Of a stretch of DNA of 64,000 nucleotides, positions 10,627 through 22,559 are shown one piece after another. The stretch is taken from assembly GCA_035610365.1 (NCBI GenBank), contig CM069433.1:59510487-59574486 (forward strand), in the 5' to 3' direction. Numbering within the stretch: the stretch's first letter is position 1; each line of letters starts with the position of its first letter. The notes below the pieces were generated by a model, which was not told the DNA's origin, did no database searches, and saw only the letters and a program-made list of their open reading frames with translations. The position numbers and the translations under genes were made by a program. The DNA is from Aquatica leii (taxonomy: Eukaryota > Arthropoda > Insecta > Coleoptera > Lampyridae).

Positions 10627-12171
10627 CGGCCCTATTCTAATTCACATCGTTAAAAGTTAGCGCTCGCTAATATTAACAATATCGCTAAATCGCCTAAATG
10701 CTATTCTAATCTTTACGGAGACGCTAAAAGTTAACGATACTGTCGCTAAAATTTACTGTTAACCACTCATTTTAAAGACGACAAATTCGTTGCTGTTAAA
10801 AGTTAACGATTACGAAAAATGTAATGTTGTTGAATAAACTAACCTTAAAACACGGCTCAAGATGCTGTTTTAATTTATTAGTTCAGAAATATATAATATT
10901 AAAATAAAATTAAAGTGTAAATGTTTATAACATTGCTTTTGTAACATTGTTTTACTTTAAAGAACAATTCCTAACATGTGTTGAATCTTTTTCTTAAAAG
11001 CTTTTTCGATGTAACAAGGTGTGGTTCATAAAGTAATTGAAATATACTAAAATCTGTTTAGATCTGCTGAATTAAGCATTTATTAAAATAATCCTAGTTT
11101 TGATCAGGTGGCATTTATTTGTTACTAAATACCTACATACATAGATGTTTTTTCTTTCTTAGAACATTGATCTGTGCATCATTATTTAAAAGAGTATGTT
11201 TAATTGTTTTTATGTATTCTTATATTATCTACAACAAAAAATCTGTTTACATACTACAATACTCAGTCATTTTTCTCGATTCTACTGATTATACATAAAA
11301 AATTAAGCATTTACCAAATACGGTTTAGTATCCTACACTGTATCTGTATGATTTTTTCAGTTTTACTTCAAAAATTATAAATGTAAAAATGAAAAACAAA
11401 AAAAAACGTTTACACCAATGTTATCTTCATCACTATTTTTCAATTTGTGCTCATCGAGTATTATGTTCTTGCAACTTGCTAAGTAACATCATCAATCCAC
11501 AAATTTCTGTTATAACTTTTTCCTTCAAACCGAACTCAACAAAAATTTTCTCGATTATCTGGTATAGCACGATAATTAATTTTCTGAACTGAAATCTTCA
11601 TTCATTGATTCAAGTACATTTAATGAAACCGTGTGATTGTTTTTAAGATACTTGAAATTGTGCAAACCACTAATGTTTTCGAAGATATTAATATTGCCTT
11701 CTGAGCTTCTAAAATTTCTCTCCTAATAAGAACAACCACACTTATGTAAAAAATAATCTTTAAATATTTAGATATTTACCTTATTTGCTTTAAAAAACTG
11801 TCGATTTTACATTCACAGCTTGTTGGGTTGCCGTAGATAAAAGTGACAATCATACACTAACAAATTTCGTTTATTAAAAAACTACGGCGTTATAAATTAT
11901 ATTTAGACTTTCAAACATATAATTTCTTTAATTTACTAATTATACAGTTTATTTACATACCCTAAACCTGCTTTAACCTACAAATCTGTCATAACAGCTG
12001 AGAGAAAGGCACTGTTGCCACATTGTCAATACGTTAAAAATGTTCGTCGTTAACTTTTTAGCGACTTACGACTTAGAATAGCTTTTAAAACATTGATCGC
12101 TAAAATTGACGCTAACTTTTAGAAGTTAACGTTATCGTTTATTTTAACGATGATGAATTGGAATAGAGCCG
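10627..12171. mobile_element. Non-autonomous DNA transposon, possibly Harbinger-like
   Basis: The left end CGGCCCTATTCTAATTCA and the inverted right end (CGGCTCTATTCCAATTCA, read from 12171) match. They are flanked on both sides by AAT (10624-10626 and 12172-12174), giving a 3-bp target duplication. The first and last 200 bases are packed with copies and inversions of AAAAGTTAACG, AAAGTTAGCG and TCGCTAAA, typical of subterminal transposase-binding arrays. The 1.1-kb interior is AT-rich. I could not find a transposase; the 67-codon frame at 11389-11592 is unrecognised. A 3-bp duplication and short GC-starting termini fit PIF/Harbinger or a relative, but the AAT target differs from the usual TWA. 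Confidence 0.7.
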
Positions 12172-12174
12172 AAT

Positions 12175-13599
12175 AACAGATTAATGGTTAGGTAATGAAG
12201 GTCGTTCTGTAACCTTTTGAACAGTTTACCGTCGAATCAGAACTTTTGTATTCCAATTGTAACGAAACGGCAGAGAAAACCGTAATTGGTTTTAAAATTG
12301 TGCAGAAATTGTTGACTTACCGATGCGTACCACCTCTACTGCTTCGAAGCGTTTGACTTTCCCCTGCCGTACAATCATTTAACCAAAACGGAAAAAAATA
12401 TATAAATCGCCGTTTAAATCCCAAGAAGCTTTCTCTTCCACAACCACAAGTTCTGGTAGAATCTTTTACATAATAAATATTGTTTACCTGATTAATATTT
12501 TGCAACTTAATGCTTTATACCTGGCTAACTCTGTCTTGAACCGATTCTGATAACATAAATTTATATAAACCGACTAACCAAGACATGCTTTTGTACTCTG
12601 ACATTCTCGACTCAAACCGGCTTTCGAATCCTACTACTCTCACGATTTTTGTTTCTGTTGTGTATAAAGACCCTTTGTTACGTCAAAACGCCTTCTCTCA
12701 GTGTTGACTACAAGTTTCCGCTTTATTGAGTCTTATTTGCAACCAGGAACCTCAGTCCCGTAAGTAAATTAAAAAACCACTCGCGCCCGGTTGGCGTAGG
12801 ACTTGTTGAACGTGAAATAAATCTACCGTTACTTTCAAAGACACGTTTTTAACGCTTAACGTAGTTGAGGTTGGCGCATTGAATATTCACACAACCCAGG
12901 TTAGCCCAGGATCTGTTAATACTCAAACTGAGGTTTCTAAAATCAATAATTCAAGTCAATAGTTCATTTCTCCAAAATACTTACCTGAACTTAACGTTTG
13001 ACATTAATAATAATCCGCAACATCCCGTATAGTATTAATAACGTAATTGAATTTTCGCGTATTTCATTTGTAGAAAACAAGGTTATTAATCAATACTAGT
13101 AGTCAATCCGCCATAAATTTGTAACTTATAGAACCCAGCCAATTGATAACGACGCATGTGCAACTACTTAAACACTTTCATTAATTATACCAAAATTAAC
13201 AACGTTTATTAAGTAACCTAAATAATTTCCCAGTATTTTTAACTTGTAGTTTCCGTTCTTATCCAGTATACAAGTTAATTAACTTAATTGATAGCACCGT
13301 TTTTACCAAAAATTTCTACCACGCCATTTGTATCTGATCAAACTGTCGTTTAAAAAAAATTGTTGTTTTTTTAGATTAGATTCGAATGTTGGGCCGTGTT
13401 CGCCTAACCACAATTCTACTGGATAGGTAGGCCGCATTCAACAGAATCCCAAAAATCATACATTTACTATAAATAAGTTATTGGTTATACCTCAAAGAAA
13501 ATTAAACTACTTGAATTGTACACTTTATTGTTACAAATGCATGTTAGCTTATATAATAAAATTATGTTAGTTGTGTTTGAATTAATAACGTTTTAAATC
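12175..13599. other. Moderately GC-richer intergenic stretch
   Basis: Contains a strong minus-strand splice-donor match (TCG|GTAAGT, about 12316-12321) at the end of a 62-codon frame (12505-12317). It also has a TATAAA on the plus strand near 12663. Neither can be tied to a protein. A solo LTR is possible around 12650-12900 but no matching pair was seen. Confidence 0.3.
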
Positions 13600-14240
13600 C
13601 AACGCTGAGACCTGAGCTACCAGAAATTGTAACACAATTATATCGGCCCACTTTGTGCTTCTACTGGCGACTCAACACCAACATCAACGTTTAGAGTGAT
13701 GTAATTTGCAACTCTACTGGAATCTAGAATGGCATAGAGTAGTCTTCAGTGATGAATCCCGATTTTGTTTGGGAATGCATAATGACTATAAAAGTCAAAA
13801 CTTGGGAAATGGCATGTCTTGTTTGGTATATATCTCAGGCAATATGAACGTTCGGTGATATGTTAACGAGATAGTAGAACCCCATATTCTGGTATTTGGT
13901 TAGCAGTTAAAAGACCCACCTCTCCAGCAGCAAAATGTCCGTCTCCAAATTCTATAGACCAATTTGAAAACGCCAATGGTAATTTCTTATCATGGCAACT
14001 AAAATCTCCCAACCTTTTGCCTATTGAACACACGTGTTTCATTACATTATGGGTAAAAGACTGAGAAACTTACCACATCCTCTACATAAACAGGAATTTA
14101 CCATCTGCTGGAATCGATGCTACAAAGATTATTAATTTATTAGTTACTATATATGAGTCGCTAAATCTTCCTGTCAAACTTTTCAACCCGTCTTGGTATT
14201 GCAGTTTCAACGTCGCAGATTATAAACCATTAACTATGTA
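13600..14240 (+). pseudogene. Tc1/mariner-type transposase relic, C-terminal two thirds
   Basis: The frame containing EWHRVVFSDESRFCLGMHND (near 13725-13790) shows the first catalytic Asp in its classic S-D-E-S-R-F setting. Later come SGNMNVRCYVNEIVEPHILV (13835-13895), a decayed stretch around the second acidic motif (QQQNVRLQI), and KSPNLLPIEH near 14000-14030, which holds the third acidic residue in P-I-E. A tail ends near 14240. At least one frameshift and several stops occur. The N-terminal DNA-binding part is reduced to a trace around 13600-13720. Terminal repeats were not found. Confidence 0.8.
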
Positions 14241-17200
14241 GAAACACTTGTAACTTGCGTTAAGTTTTAATTATTATATTAAAATACTTGTAATTTTTAA
14301 CTTGTTTGCAAAAATTACAAATCATTATAATAATAATAATTTAATTGTAATTTTTTCAGATTTTGTAAAAGTACTTAAACTTAAATAGCTGCTGTAATTT
14401 AATTACTCCTCCAAAAATAAAAAAAAATAATTCGTAAATACAGCATAAATTATTTTTTAATCAATTATACATTAAACGATTTTTATTTTAGAAAGTATTA
14501 AATTCATTAAAGCTTATAACTTATTTGATTACTAATACTTGAAAAGACTCCATCAGATCATATATATTATAACAGAATTATCTGCATTATTACTTTGCTC
14601 TGCATTTTTGTCATAATTAAACTAATTAGTATCACAACCTTAATTATCATCACACTTTTATAAAGCACCTAAAAATTTAAATTAAGTATACATACTACAG
14701 ATAAATAAAAAATACATAGGTATGTAAGTTAAAGCTAGATTAACTTAATTTAAGTTTGCTGTAATGCAGTTTTAATCAAGAAGTTGATTGATAATCAGAA
14801 TAATAAATTACATTATACCGTATCTCACAATGATTAAAAAATGTACTTATACGTAAAGCTTGATAGGTATTCTACTTCAACTATAAATGAATTACCGCAA
14901 TACAGTGTTTTATAGTTAACCGTAAGTAATATAATCATTGTACCTATAAAAAAAAAAATCGTACATTTTCAAAAACTCAATTAGATTGTAACAATATGGC
15001 TGCGCTTTTACTAATTCGTAGAAGGTGTAACGTTTTTATTTTAGTTAAAATTCTTTATTAAAAATTCTTTAGTTTGTATTTATCAGTTTTTCTATCTCGA
15101 TTTTAGAAGTCATTAGATTTATTTTTTTTTATTAATTAAGACTTGTTCGTTTTAATGATTTGCAAATTGTTGGTTTAAGAATAGAAATTTTACAACGCTG
15201 TTTTATTTAGCGGAACTACAATTTAATCAATTACCTGTTTTCGAAAATTTCAACTTGAAGGATAGGAGGTTTCTTATCTCGCGATGCGTATATTTGTGTT
15301 TTCCGTTTTAGAACGGTCAGATATCAATAAGCTTGCTGATCATTACTTTCTTTGAAGAATTCGGTTGTTTCATTGTGTTATAGTGGAAATCTCGAGTGCA
15401 AATTTATTTTAGTAAACTTTGGCTCTACATGTAAATGGATTTATTCCCTATTAACACTGCGCGTCTTTTGAAAAATTTGCTATATTCGAAAAGAAATTTG
15501 GTGGAATTTTTTTTTGTTTGTTTGACGCACACGTCGTTGAGACGGATTTGTGAACTCCGACGTCTTCTAAAAATTTAAATCCGCAAATTACAGCCGCCCA
15601 AGATCTAAAGGTATGTTTCTTATTAATCTGCTGTTTTATCGGAACGTTGCGTTCACCTGGTGCTAAGTTTGTCACCTTTTTTAGGCTGTTTGCTTCGCCG
15701 TAACGTTAGTAATACAGAAGTTTATTTGCTGGAAATCGTTTGTACATCCTCGTGTCGTGGTATGTGGTTCTAGTAGTCCTGCTATGAAAGAAAAATTTAC
15801 GGAAAATTCCGACACCAGATGCAGACGCCATCTTAATGCGATTAGTTTTCCCGGCACTTCGTGGATATCTACGGCAATTAAAAAGCTAAGCTCAAATTTT
15901 TCTTTGATGTCATTATTTGTTACATATTATTGCATAAGCAATCTGACCAACAATTTGAATCAATTCCATTTTTTTTTAAATTAATTATATTGTTTTAAAT
16001 ATCACAATTATTGAATTTAAACAAACTATAACTTTTTTTTTATAACGTCGAAAGTTAAATTTGAATAATATTAAATTTACGTGTAATTATAAGTAATCGA
16101 TTTAATACTTTGCGATCTCAATTAGATCAAATTTTTGCAGCTTGATTGAGTAATTTTTGTTTGCGAATTATTTTTATGATAAAACGTTTATCTTGTTGTA
16201 GCATTTAGTTAAGTGATTCTTTTGCAGGTATATTCGGGGTAATATAAGCTTATATAACTCGTCGTACCCTATAGATTTAACCGCGTTTTATTGTATATTT
16301 TTTCTGAACTCGAGATTTTGCGAGTTGTAATCATTATAGCGATCTATTTGGCTGCCTGGATTTGATTTGAACTATCTAATGTTTTGTTATAACTACGAAT
16401 TTTTATTTAGGCGTTATAGTTTCGTTATTACAATTTTCGTTATTTATGTTTGTCTCAAGTTTTGTTGAATTCTTTATTTATGTTAAGCACAATACTCTAT
16501 TTTGTTTAATAGTTGTTGGACTGAGTTTTTTTTGTTATTTATCTACTGGGTATACTGATATATATATATTTAAACTTCAAGTGTCTGTTTTTCTTTATTC
16601 TTCTTACCAACGATTTTCCTGTTTTTTATAACACACCCTTGGTGTGGTGGTTAGAGTTTTTAATTGAAAACAGGTGGCGCTTTATTGGTTATTTCTTGTT
16701 AAATTTACCCCAGACCGTCTTCACTGGGCTTAGTCGGACCTCTATCCACTGCTTTACCAAGTTGGAGCTCATTCAAGATATGAAAGGCACGAATAAACGG
16801 TAGGTTGTTTGTTGTTGAAAATAAAAATTATATATAAGCGTCGCAAAGGTAAAGCAACTGAAAAGAACATATTTTATTTAACTAAAAGTAAGTGTATATT
16901 GATTACAAAAATAAATTATAACAAAAATAATTAAATAATTATAAAACTACAAACTAAAAAGCAAGAGCACAACAAAATAAATAAACCAATTTATTGTTGT
17001 TAAAAATGGACTTCAAAAATGTCTACTTACTGATATGATGCATTCGTGTAATTATTAATAACAAAGTTTATTGAATTTAAACAATTAAATGAAACTGTAT
17101 TTTTTGGTTAATATATATTTTTTTAATTTGGAATACTTTGTTACATTTTGAATTATTTAGAATTGCAATATAATACTCAATAATTGAATAATAAATAAGC

Positions 17201-19017
17201 TTTTACAAGTAGTAACTTGCATATGAAAACGTATTTTTTTTGTTTTTGTTAGTCCGATTTAGTAAATTTATTTGCTTTAGCAATGTTTTTTTTAAAAACA
17301 ATTGAAAACTAAATCAAAACTATTTATTATTAATATGTAGTAGTAACTGTCACAACACACTAAAAAGCACAGCGTAAACAATTAAATTGTGAATCACAAA
17401 TGGTGTTTTAAAATAGAGTTTGTGACGTATTTCTCTTGCATTTGTAAAAGCTGTTTGTTCCGTTTTCTTTATTCAATTAATAAAACAATAGTAAAACTAT
17501 AAATAACAAACAGTGTAAATTTTAATTTTGCAATTTCATTAAATTTTTGTAATATATGCTTTAATTACATTTTAACAAGTAAGAGTGTGGTTTAAACGAA
17601 TAATTATGTTTGTAATTTTTTTAACTTCGAGACAAACATTTATATAAACACATGAAATAGTTATATTAACTTGACTTTTTTAAACAATTTACAGTAGCCC
17701 TGATTTGTATGTTAATAATTCTAACATACTATAACATAAAGTCAAATTGACCGCACTGAAGCTTCTACCGTTAAATTAAATTTAGTTAGCCCGTCAGAAT
17801 AGAAACTTAGTTAATTTGCATTTACATACTCCTCGACTCTGAAATGATCGTTTTATATGAAATAACTTTAAAAATGTTTTTCGCCATGGTTCTATATACT
17901 CTACGCCAACAAATTTATATTAAATTTATCGTAAATTATTATACATGCAACGTTTCTTCCCTTACAGCATAGAATATTTTCACTAAGCAATTATATTTAT
18001 ACATACTTTAAATGTAGTGTTCATATTTTCTAAAAATATATATACCCTTGTCACCAGTTTTTTCTTTGGATGACAATATTATTAATTATTTAGTAATTTT
18101 GATTTTTTCAAGATACACTTTTTAATAATTTGTAATTTTATAACCTTATTAATACACTTTTTAAGTTTATAATACTACAAACGTAATTGATATTAGTAAT
18201 TTACAAAAAAATATATATACAAGACTTTTAAAAGTGCCCAAAACAATAACTTTTATATAAAAACTCATTACTATGATACTTTATCATAATCTATTACTGT
18301 GTACAAAAAATATCTGTATTATGTTATGTAAAACTCCATAAATTCAAATTTCAGACCATGGCAGGCTATTAAATTATATTTAATACATTGTGAGTAAACA
18401 CAATAAACTGCAGTAAGATATAATCTTATCATCACTTAAAAAATAATTTTTAAACAGTACTTTGCAAATACAAAACTTTTTAAATTCTATTGCTTACTGA
18501 TGGGAGACAGACAAATAATTAAAAAAAATGATCAAAGACACCTTTTTTTTTGTTTTTTTACAACAAATTTGAAGAAACATATTTAAAAAATTGTAAAAAC
18601 AAAAAAATAGATAATAGTTACCCTAAACTAAAATAAAACAATAGGTACAGATTGCTAAAATGAAACAGTTTAATACCAAATAACAGAAAAATCAAAATGC
18701 TAAAAAATAAAAAAAAATACAAAATAAAATGAAGAAATTGTGTCAAGCAAAGTACGTATGTGTAAAAACACCATAGAATAAAATAGCAATGACAAACCCA
18801 GATCCTACAACTATTAGTCAGTTTTATAGTAAAGAAATCGAATATCATTTTGCTTCAGTTGCATTTATCCCGCACGCTTCCTAAGCTATTTTCTCTTATG
18901 TTGTTTTATCTGTTGTTAAGAAGACTTTATGAAGACTATTTTATACTAAATTTAAAGCAATTATTGTAAGTAAACTTATTTTAATAACGACAATTAATTT
19001 TTTCTTTAAAAATTTTA
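14241..19017. other. Long AT-rich intergenic stretch
   Basis: Mostly featureless A/T-rich DNA. A GC-richer island at about 15240-15860 holds opposed short frames of 74-75 codons and, on the minus strand near 15835, AAGATGGCG opening MASASGVGIFRKFFFHSRTT. This could be a promoter-proximal exon but matches nothing I know. At 16632-16800 there is a GC-richer patch with a tRNA-box-A-like string but no box B. Confidence 0.35.
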
Positions 19018-19480
19018 GTGTGCGCAATAGCTAAAATCAAGTTTTTCATAGTCAAGAACTTAAATCTTTTTGCATTGTCTGCAAGATTTCTACAAAAAAT
19101 AGCTGCTACTAGAGGGTTTGGATTGAGTATTATCAAGAAAATTCAAAAAAAGCGAACAATAACACTTAATTACAGTACATTTTCTCTGTTAAGAAAAATT
19201 ATTAACAAATCAAACCAAAAACATATGTAGACAAATTTGAAAAAGAAATTGTTAGAATGATAATACATATATGCGGACATTTATCACGAAAGACCAACAA
19301 TAAAAGCCGTGTTTGAAAAATTAAAAAAAGAAAATCATAATCATTTTCAATAAAAATTATTTTTATTTAGAAAATTAGTGCATGAAATGACCTTTCGTTG
19401 GAAAAAAATAAAAAAACCGCAATCGATTAAAACATTCTAAATTCAAACTTAACGAATTGAGTTTTTAAAATAAGCGTCCA
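19018..19480 (+). pseudogene. IS630-like transposase, N-terminal half
   Basis: The first 70 codons have helix-turn-helix character: ARFLQKIAATRGFGLSIIKK, a basic KKRTITLN hinge, then FSLLRKIINK. After a stop the frame resumes with RPTIKAVFEKLKKENHNHF and FRKLVHEMTFRWKK (to about 19420). That series is what precedes the catalytic domain in a family of Tc1/IS630-type transposases common in beetle genomes. The catalytic half is missing or unrecognisable after 19480. It belongs with the relics at 44580-44880 and 44990-45990. Confidence 0.65.
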
Positions 19481-20092
19481 CCTACACGGAGAGAAAAGTT
19501 TACTGTAATAAAGCAAAAACAGCTATATTTCATGCAAATAGGCGGTTGGTTTTGAGTCAAGCCGATGTACGCTTAAATAAAGCTTTCATTTTATTACAAC
19601 AAATATTTTGAAAAAGAATTATATAGATTTTATAATATATCAATTTAAGAAAACATCTTTTTCTTTTATCTTTCAAAAGTTGCTTAATGTGATCGTAGAG
19701 GAGAACTATATTTATGACAAGTACTGCTTTTTCTTATCTCTGTTGATTGTTGCGTTTTATCATAAATAGGTTTAATAGTAATAACACTTCGTATTAATTT
19801 AAGATTTCAGTAAATATACACATAGTTTAAACGTATTTATTTGCTAAATTCAAAATAAATGTGTTATATTTTATCATCACTACAGTTTATGGTTTAAACC
19901 TAGACTACATTAAAATTTATAATTACTGGTCATATTACCGATCCAAATAATACTGTCCTTGACACCAATATGTACACGCATCAGCATTAATAGTATGTTA
20001 CACTTAGAATATTAGTCGAATCTACACCATCCGAGTTAAATAATCTTCTTGTAACTTTTGGAAAGTTATTTTTTTCTGTCAAAGGGTTTTTC
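19481..20092. other. AT-rich spacer
   Basis: Nothing recognisable beyond a possible trailing remnant of the transposase just upstream. Confidence 0.4.
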
Positions 20093-20200
20093 AACTACTA
20101 AACTTTACAATCAACCCAAATTCACCTTCCTTAAATATGTCCAAATCATTTTCCGTTAGGCACACAAGGGATGTAACATCAATTTCTTGTTCTAAAAGAA
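20093..20200 (-). pseudogene. Possible SAM-like domain scrap
   Basis: On the minus strand a 36-codon open run includes LEQEIDVTSLVCLTENDLDI. The spacing of acidic and leucine residues (E-x-I-D-x-x-x-L, then L-T-E-x-D-L) resembles the middle of SAM domains found in some insect transposon-associated proteins. It is short and isolated, so the call is tentative. Confidence 0.3.
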
Positions 20201-20849
20201 AAGCAAATCCACGATAATTTCATTTCATTGCAAAAAACTAAGTCATACATGCCAAAAAATGTGCAAGCTTTGCGACATAATTCTAACATATGACGACAGT
20301 GAACAATATTCAAAATCAGAGTCAATACTTACTTGTAAGTTTCTGATAGTTTCCAATCATTCACTAATTGATGTAGTGAATTATAAATTATATGCTGCAA
20401 GCAACTTGTTATGAAATGATGGATCCATGTCGTATAATTCCAAACAAAAAACTGTCGGAGTCACGGTACACGTTAGTTTATCTTTGCCACAGCTTTAGCA
20501 AAAAGTTTAGCACATATTGCAAACCTTAACGTAAATTAAATTGCTGATACCTTATTTTAGACCAGCGTGGAACAAATAGTGATAACATAAATGCTTACTT
20601 GTGGTTTCGTAGTAATTTATTACGTACTTTAATCGCTGATATGATTTCTTATAATAATTAGTTGAATTTGATCAATGTGTAGTCTTAATTTTAACAAAAA
20701 CTTTTTACTTGTATCATTATAATTATGAATGATTTAATAAAAACATGTTTGGATTGCAATAAGAAATTTAATTTAAGTTTTAGAACATGTAGGTTTAATT
20801 TTATTTGAATGTGAATCAATTTTAGAAAAAAAGCAAATGCTTTAAATAT

Positions 20850-22551
20850 GAAATTGTAATGATTAAATTCAGCATAATATTTCTCTCCGTGTACCCGTAA
20901 TAAGTCATCTGCAATAAATGGTCTGAGTTTACGCACGCCCGCCAAACAATTGTTAGTGGTCTTTAACAAAAATATTTCATTCGAAAAGTGAACCCGCTGA
21001 AAAATTTTTAACAACACATGTTCTTTCTTTTCTAACTCGGCGGATGCTATAAATCCTTTGTACAGCAACAGTTTTAAAAATCTTAAAACATAAACCGTTA
21101 AACGTAGTAGTTCGGACCACATAGAACATCAAGAAATTAACCGATAAAATACATTAGATTCGTCTTTAACTACTACTAAAGAAAAAAGTTTAACTTTAGG
21201 CAACTTTTTTATAGGTGTCACATGCCGGATAGGCCATTCGCATGAACCTAATTTTAACTACTTTGTCGGAATAATTGTTGTTTTGCAAATATACTACTGC
21301 TCCAAACGAAGTTAAGCAAGCATTTTAACATCCCATTAAACAAACTATTTGTTGAAGTTTGGTTCCTAAGCAGCGAAGAACTTAAAACTTTGACAAAACT
21401 TGTAAAGTGTATTTTAAATCCTTTCAGTGATAAATAACTTGAATTGGGGGTATCTCGTCCCAATCTAATTTTGTAATCCGCAGTTCTTTTATCAAAAACT
21501 TATTTATAATGTAACAAGCGCAATCAGTCCTAATGGGTCGTAACAACGTGCTACAGTGGACAAAATATTGCGTTTAGTACATTTTTTAATAATCACTTTG
21601 AACGAAAACACTAATGTGTCGGAATTAGGATGCCATTGTAAACCTAAGACACCAAGATTCAAAATTTACAACTTTTGTTGTACAATTCTGAATTGGAATG
21701 TTTTCTAACAAAGTTTTAAAATTAGTGACCCATTTAGTTAATTGAAAGCCTACTCTAGTAAAAATTTTATAGTTTGGTAACATAACTCAAGAGCAAACTC
21801 TTCCGAAACACTGCTAGAAATCATCTATGTACATACCGCGATTTACAACCTCCGCGGCAAATGGATATGAACAGTTTTCATCTTTGATTTACTGTCGAAT
21901 TGTTCTTAGGGCAAGAAAAGGTGATTTTACTACAAACGCAAATGAACATGAACATGAACTTTCTAATTCCCAAAACCCTTTAACTAACGTTTCTAGAGAT
22001 GGTTCTAATATAGTGCAAAAACTATGAGTGTCTAGAGAATCATGCACAATTGGTACAGATTCCATTCCAATGTATTCTAAGGATGTTTCTATTGGAGTGT
22101 TAACTGGACCGACTATACGTTTACTGCCCTATAAATAAGGATATAGTGAAGCACCAATTATTCCATCAATTTTGTCAGGGTTATTAAAACTATTATCCGC
22201 TAAATTTAACGAGGGTAAATGTGATGACTCATTTAAGTTTACTCTTGTGGAAGGTAATTTATCCGTATTTTTTTCTACAACTAAAGCTAAAATAGGGTAT
22301 CGCTTCGTTTTATCAAGACGTGATATAACAACTGTATTAGCACATTCATAAACAACACTAAAAGTTAAACCAATTCTATTAAGCGTTATATTCAATTTGA
22401 ATTTGCGACAAAAATTTAACGTTAAGAAATTTGCTTGGTATATATAGGTACTACGAAAACTTTTATTAAAACGAGGATAGGTAATCACAATAGTAATATT
22501 AAAATAACTAAAAAAGGCAATATTTCTAATATTACTAAATAAACGAAACAT
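20850..22551 (-). pseudogene. BEL/Pao LTR-retrotransposon pol relic
   Basis: Minus-strand pieces follow BEL/Pao order. First is an aspartic-protease-region tail (22551-22129) ending LADNSFNNPDKIDGIIGASL, typical of the end of that domain. Next is the RT region (about 22100-21430), with FWELESS, a palm motif GMYIDDF at about 21818-21838 and the downstream block TVARCYDPLGLIA. An RNase-H-side stretch with KLDWDEIPP follows. Last is the pre-integrase linker (21122-20860): ASAELEKKEHVLLKIFQRVH and VRKLRPFIADDLLRVHG. Stops and frame changes break it into at least five pieces, and no integrase core or LTR pair was seen. The protease catalytic Asp motif upstream of 22551 was not located. This is an old, inactive copy. 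Confidence 0.82.
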
Positions 22552-22559
22552 GTTATAAA

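Noticed and set aside
12650-12900. LTR with TATAAA and GGCG-containing primer site
   Set aside because: No second copy, no defined ends and no adjacent gag or pol.
16632-16800. tRNA-derived SINE
   Set aside because: A box-A-like string is present but no box B or A-rich tail at the right distance.
18618-18848. 76-codon Phe/Leu-rich membrane-like frame
   Set aside because: Composition of A/T-rich DNA gives such frames by chance; the same holds for 25197-25406, 35312-35500 and 54053-54268.
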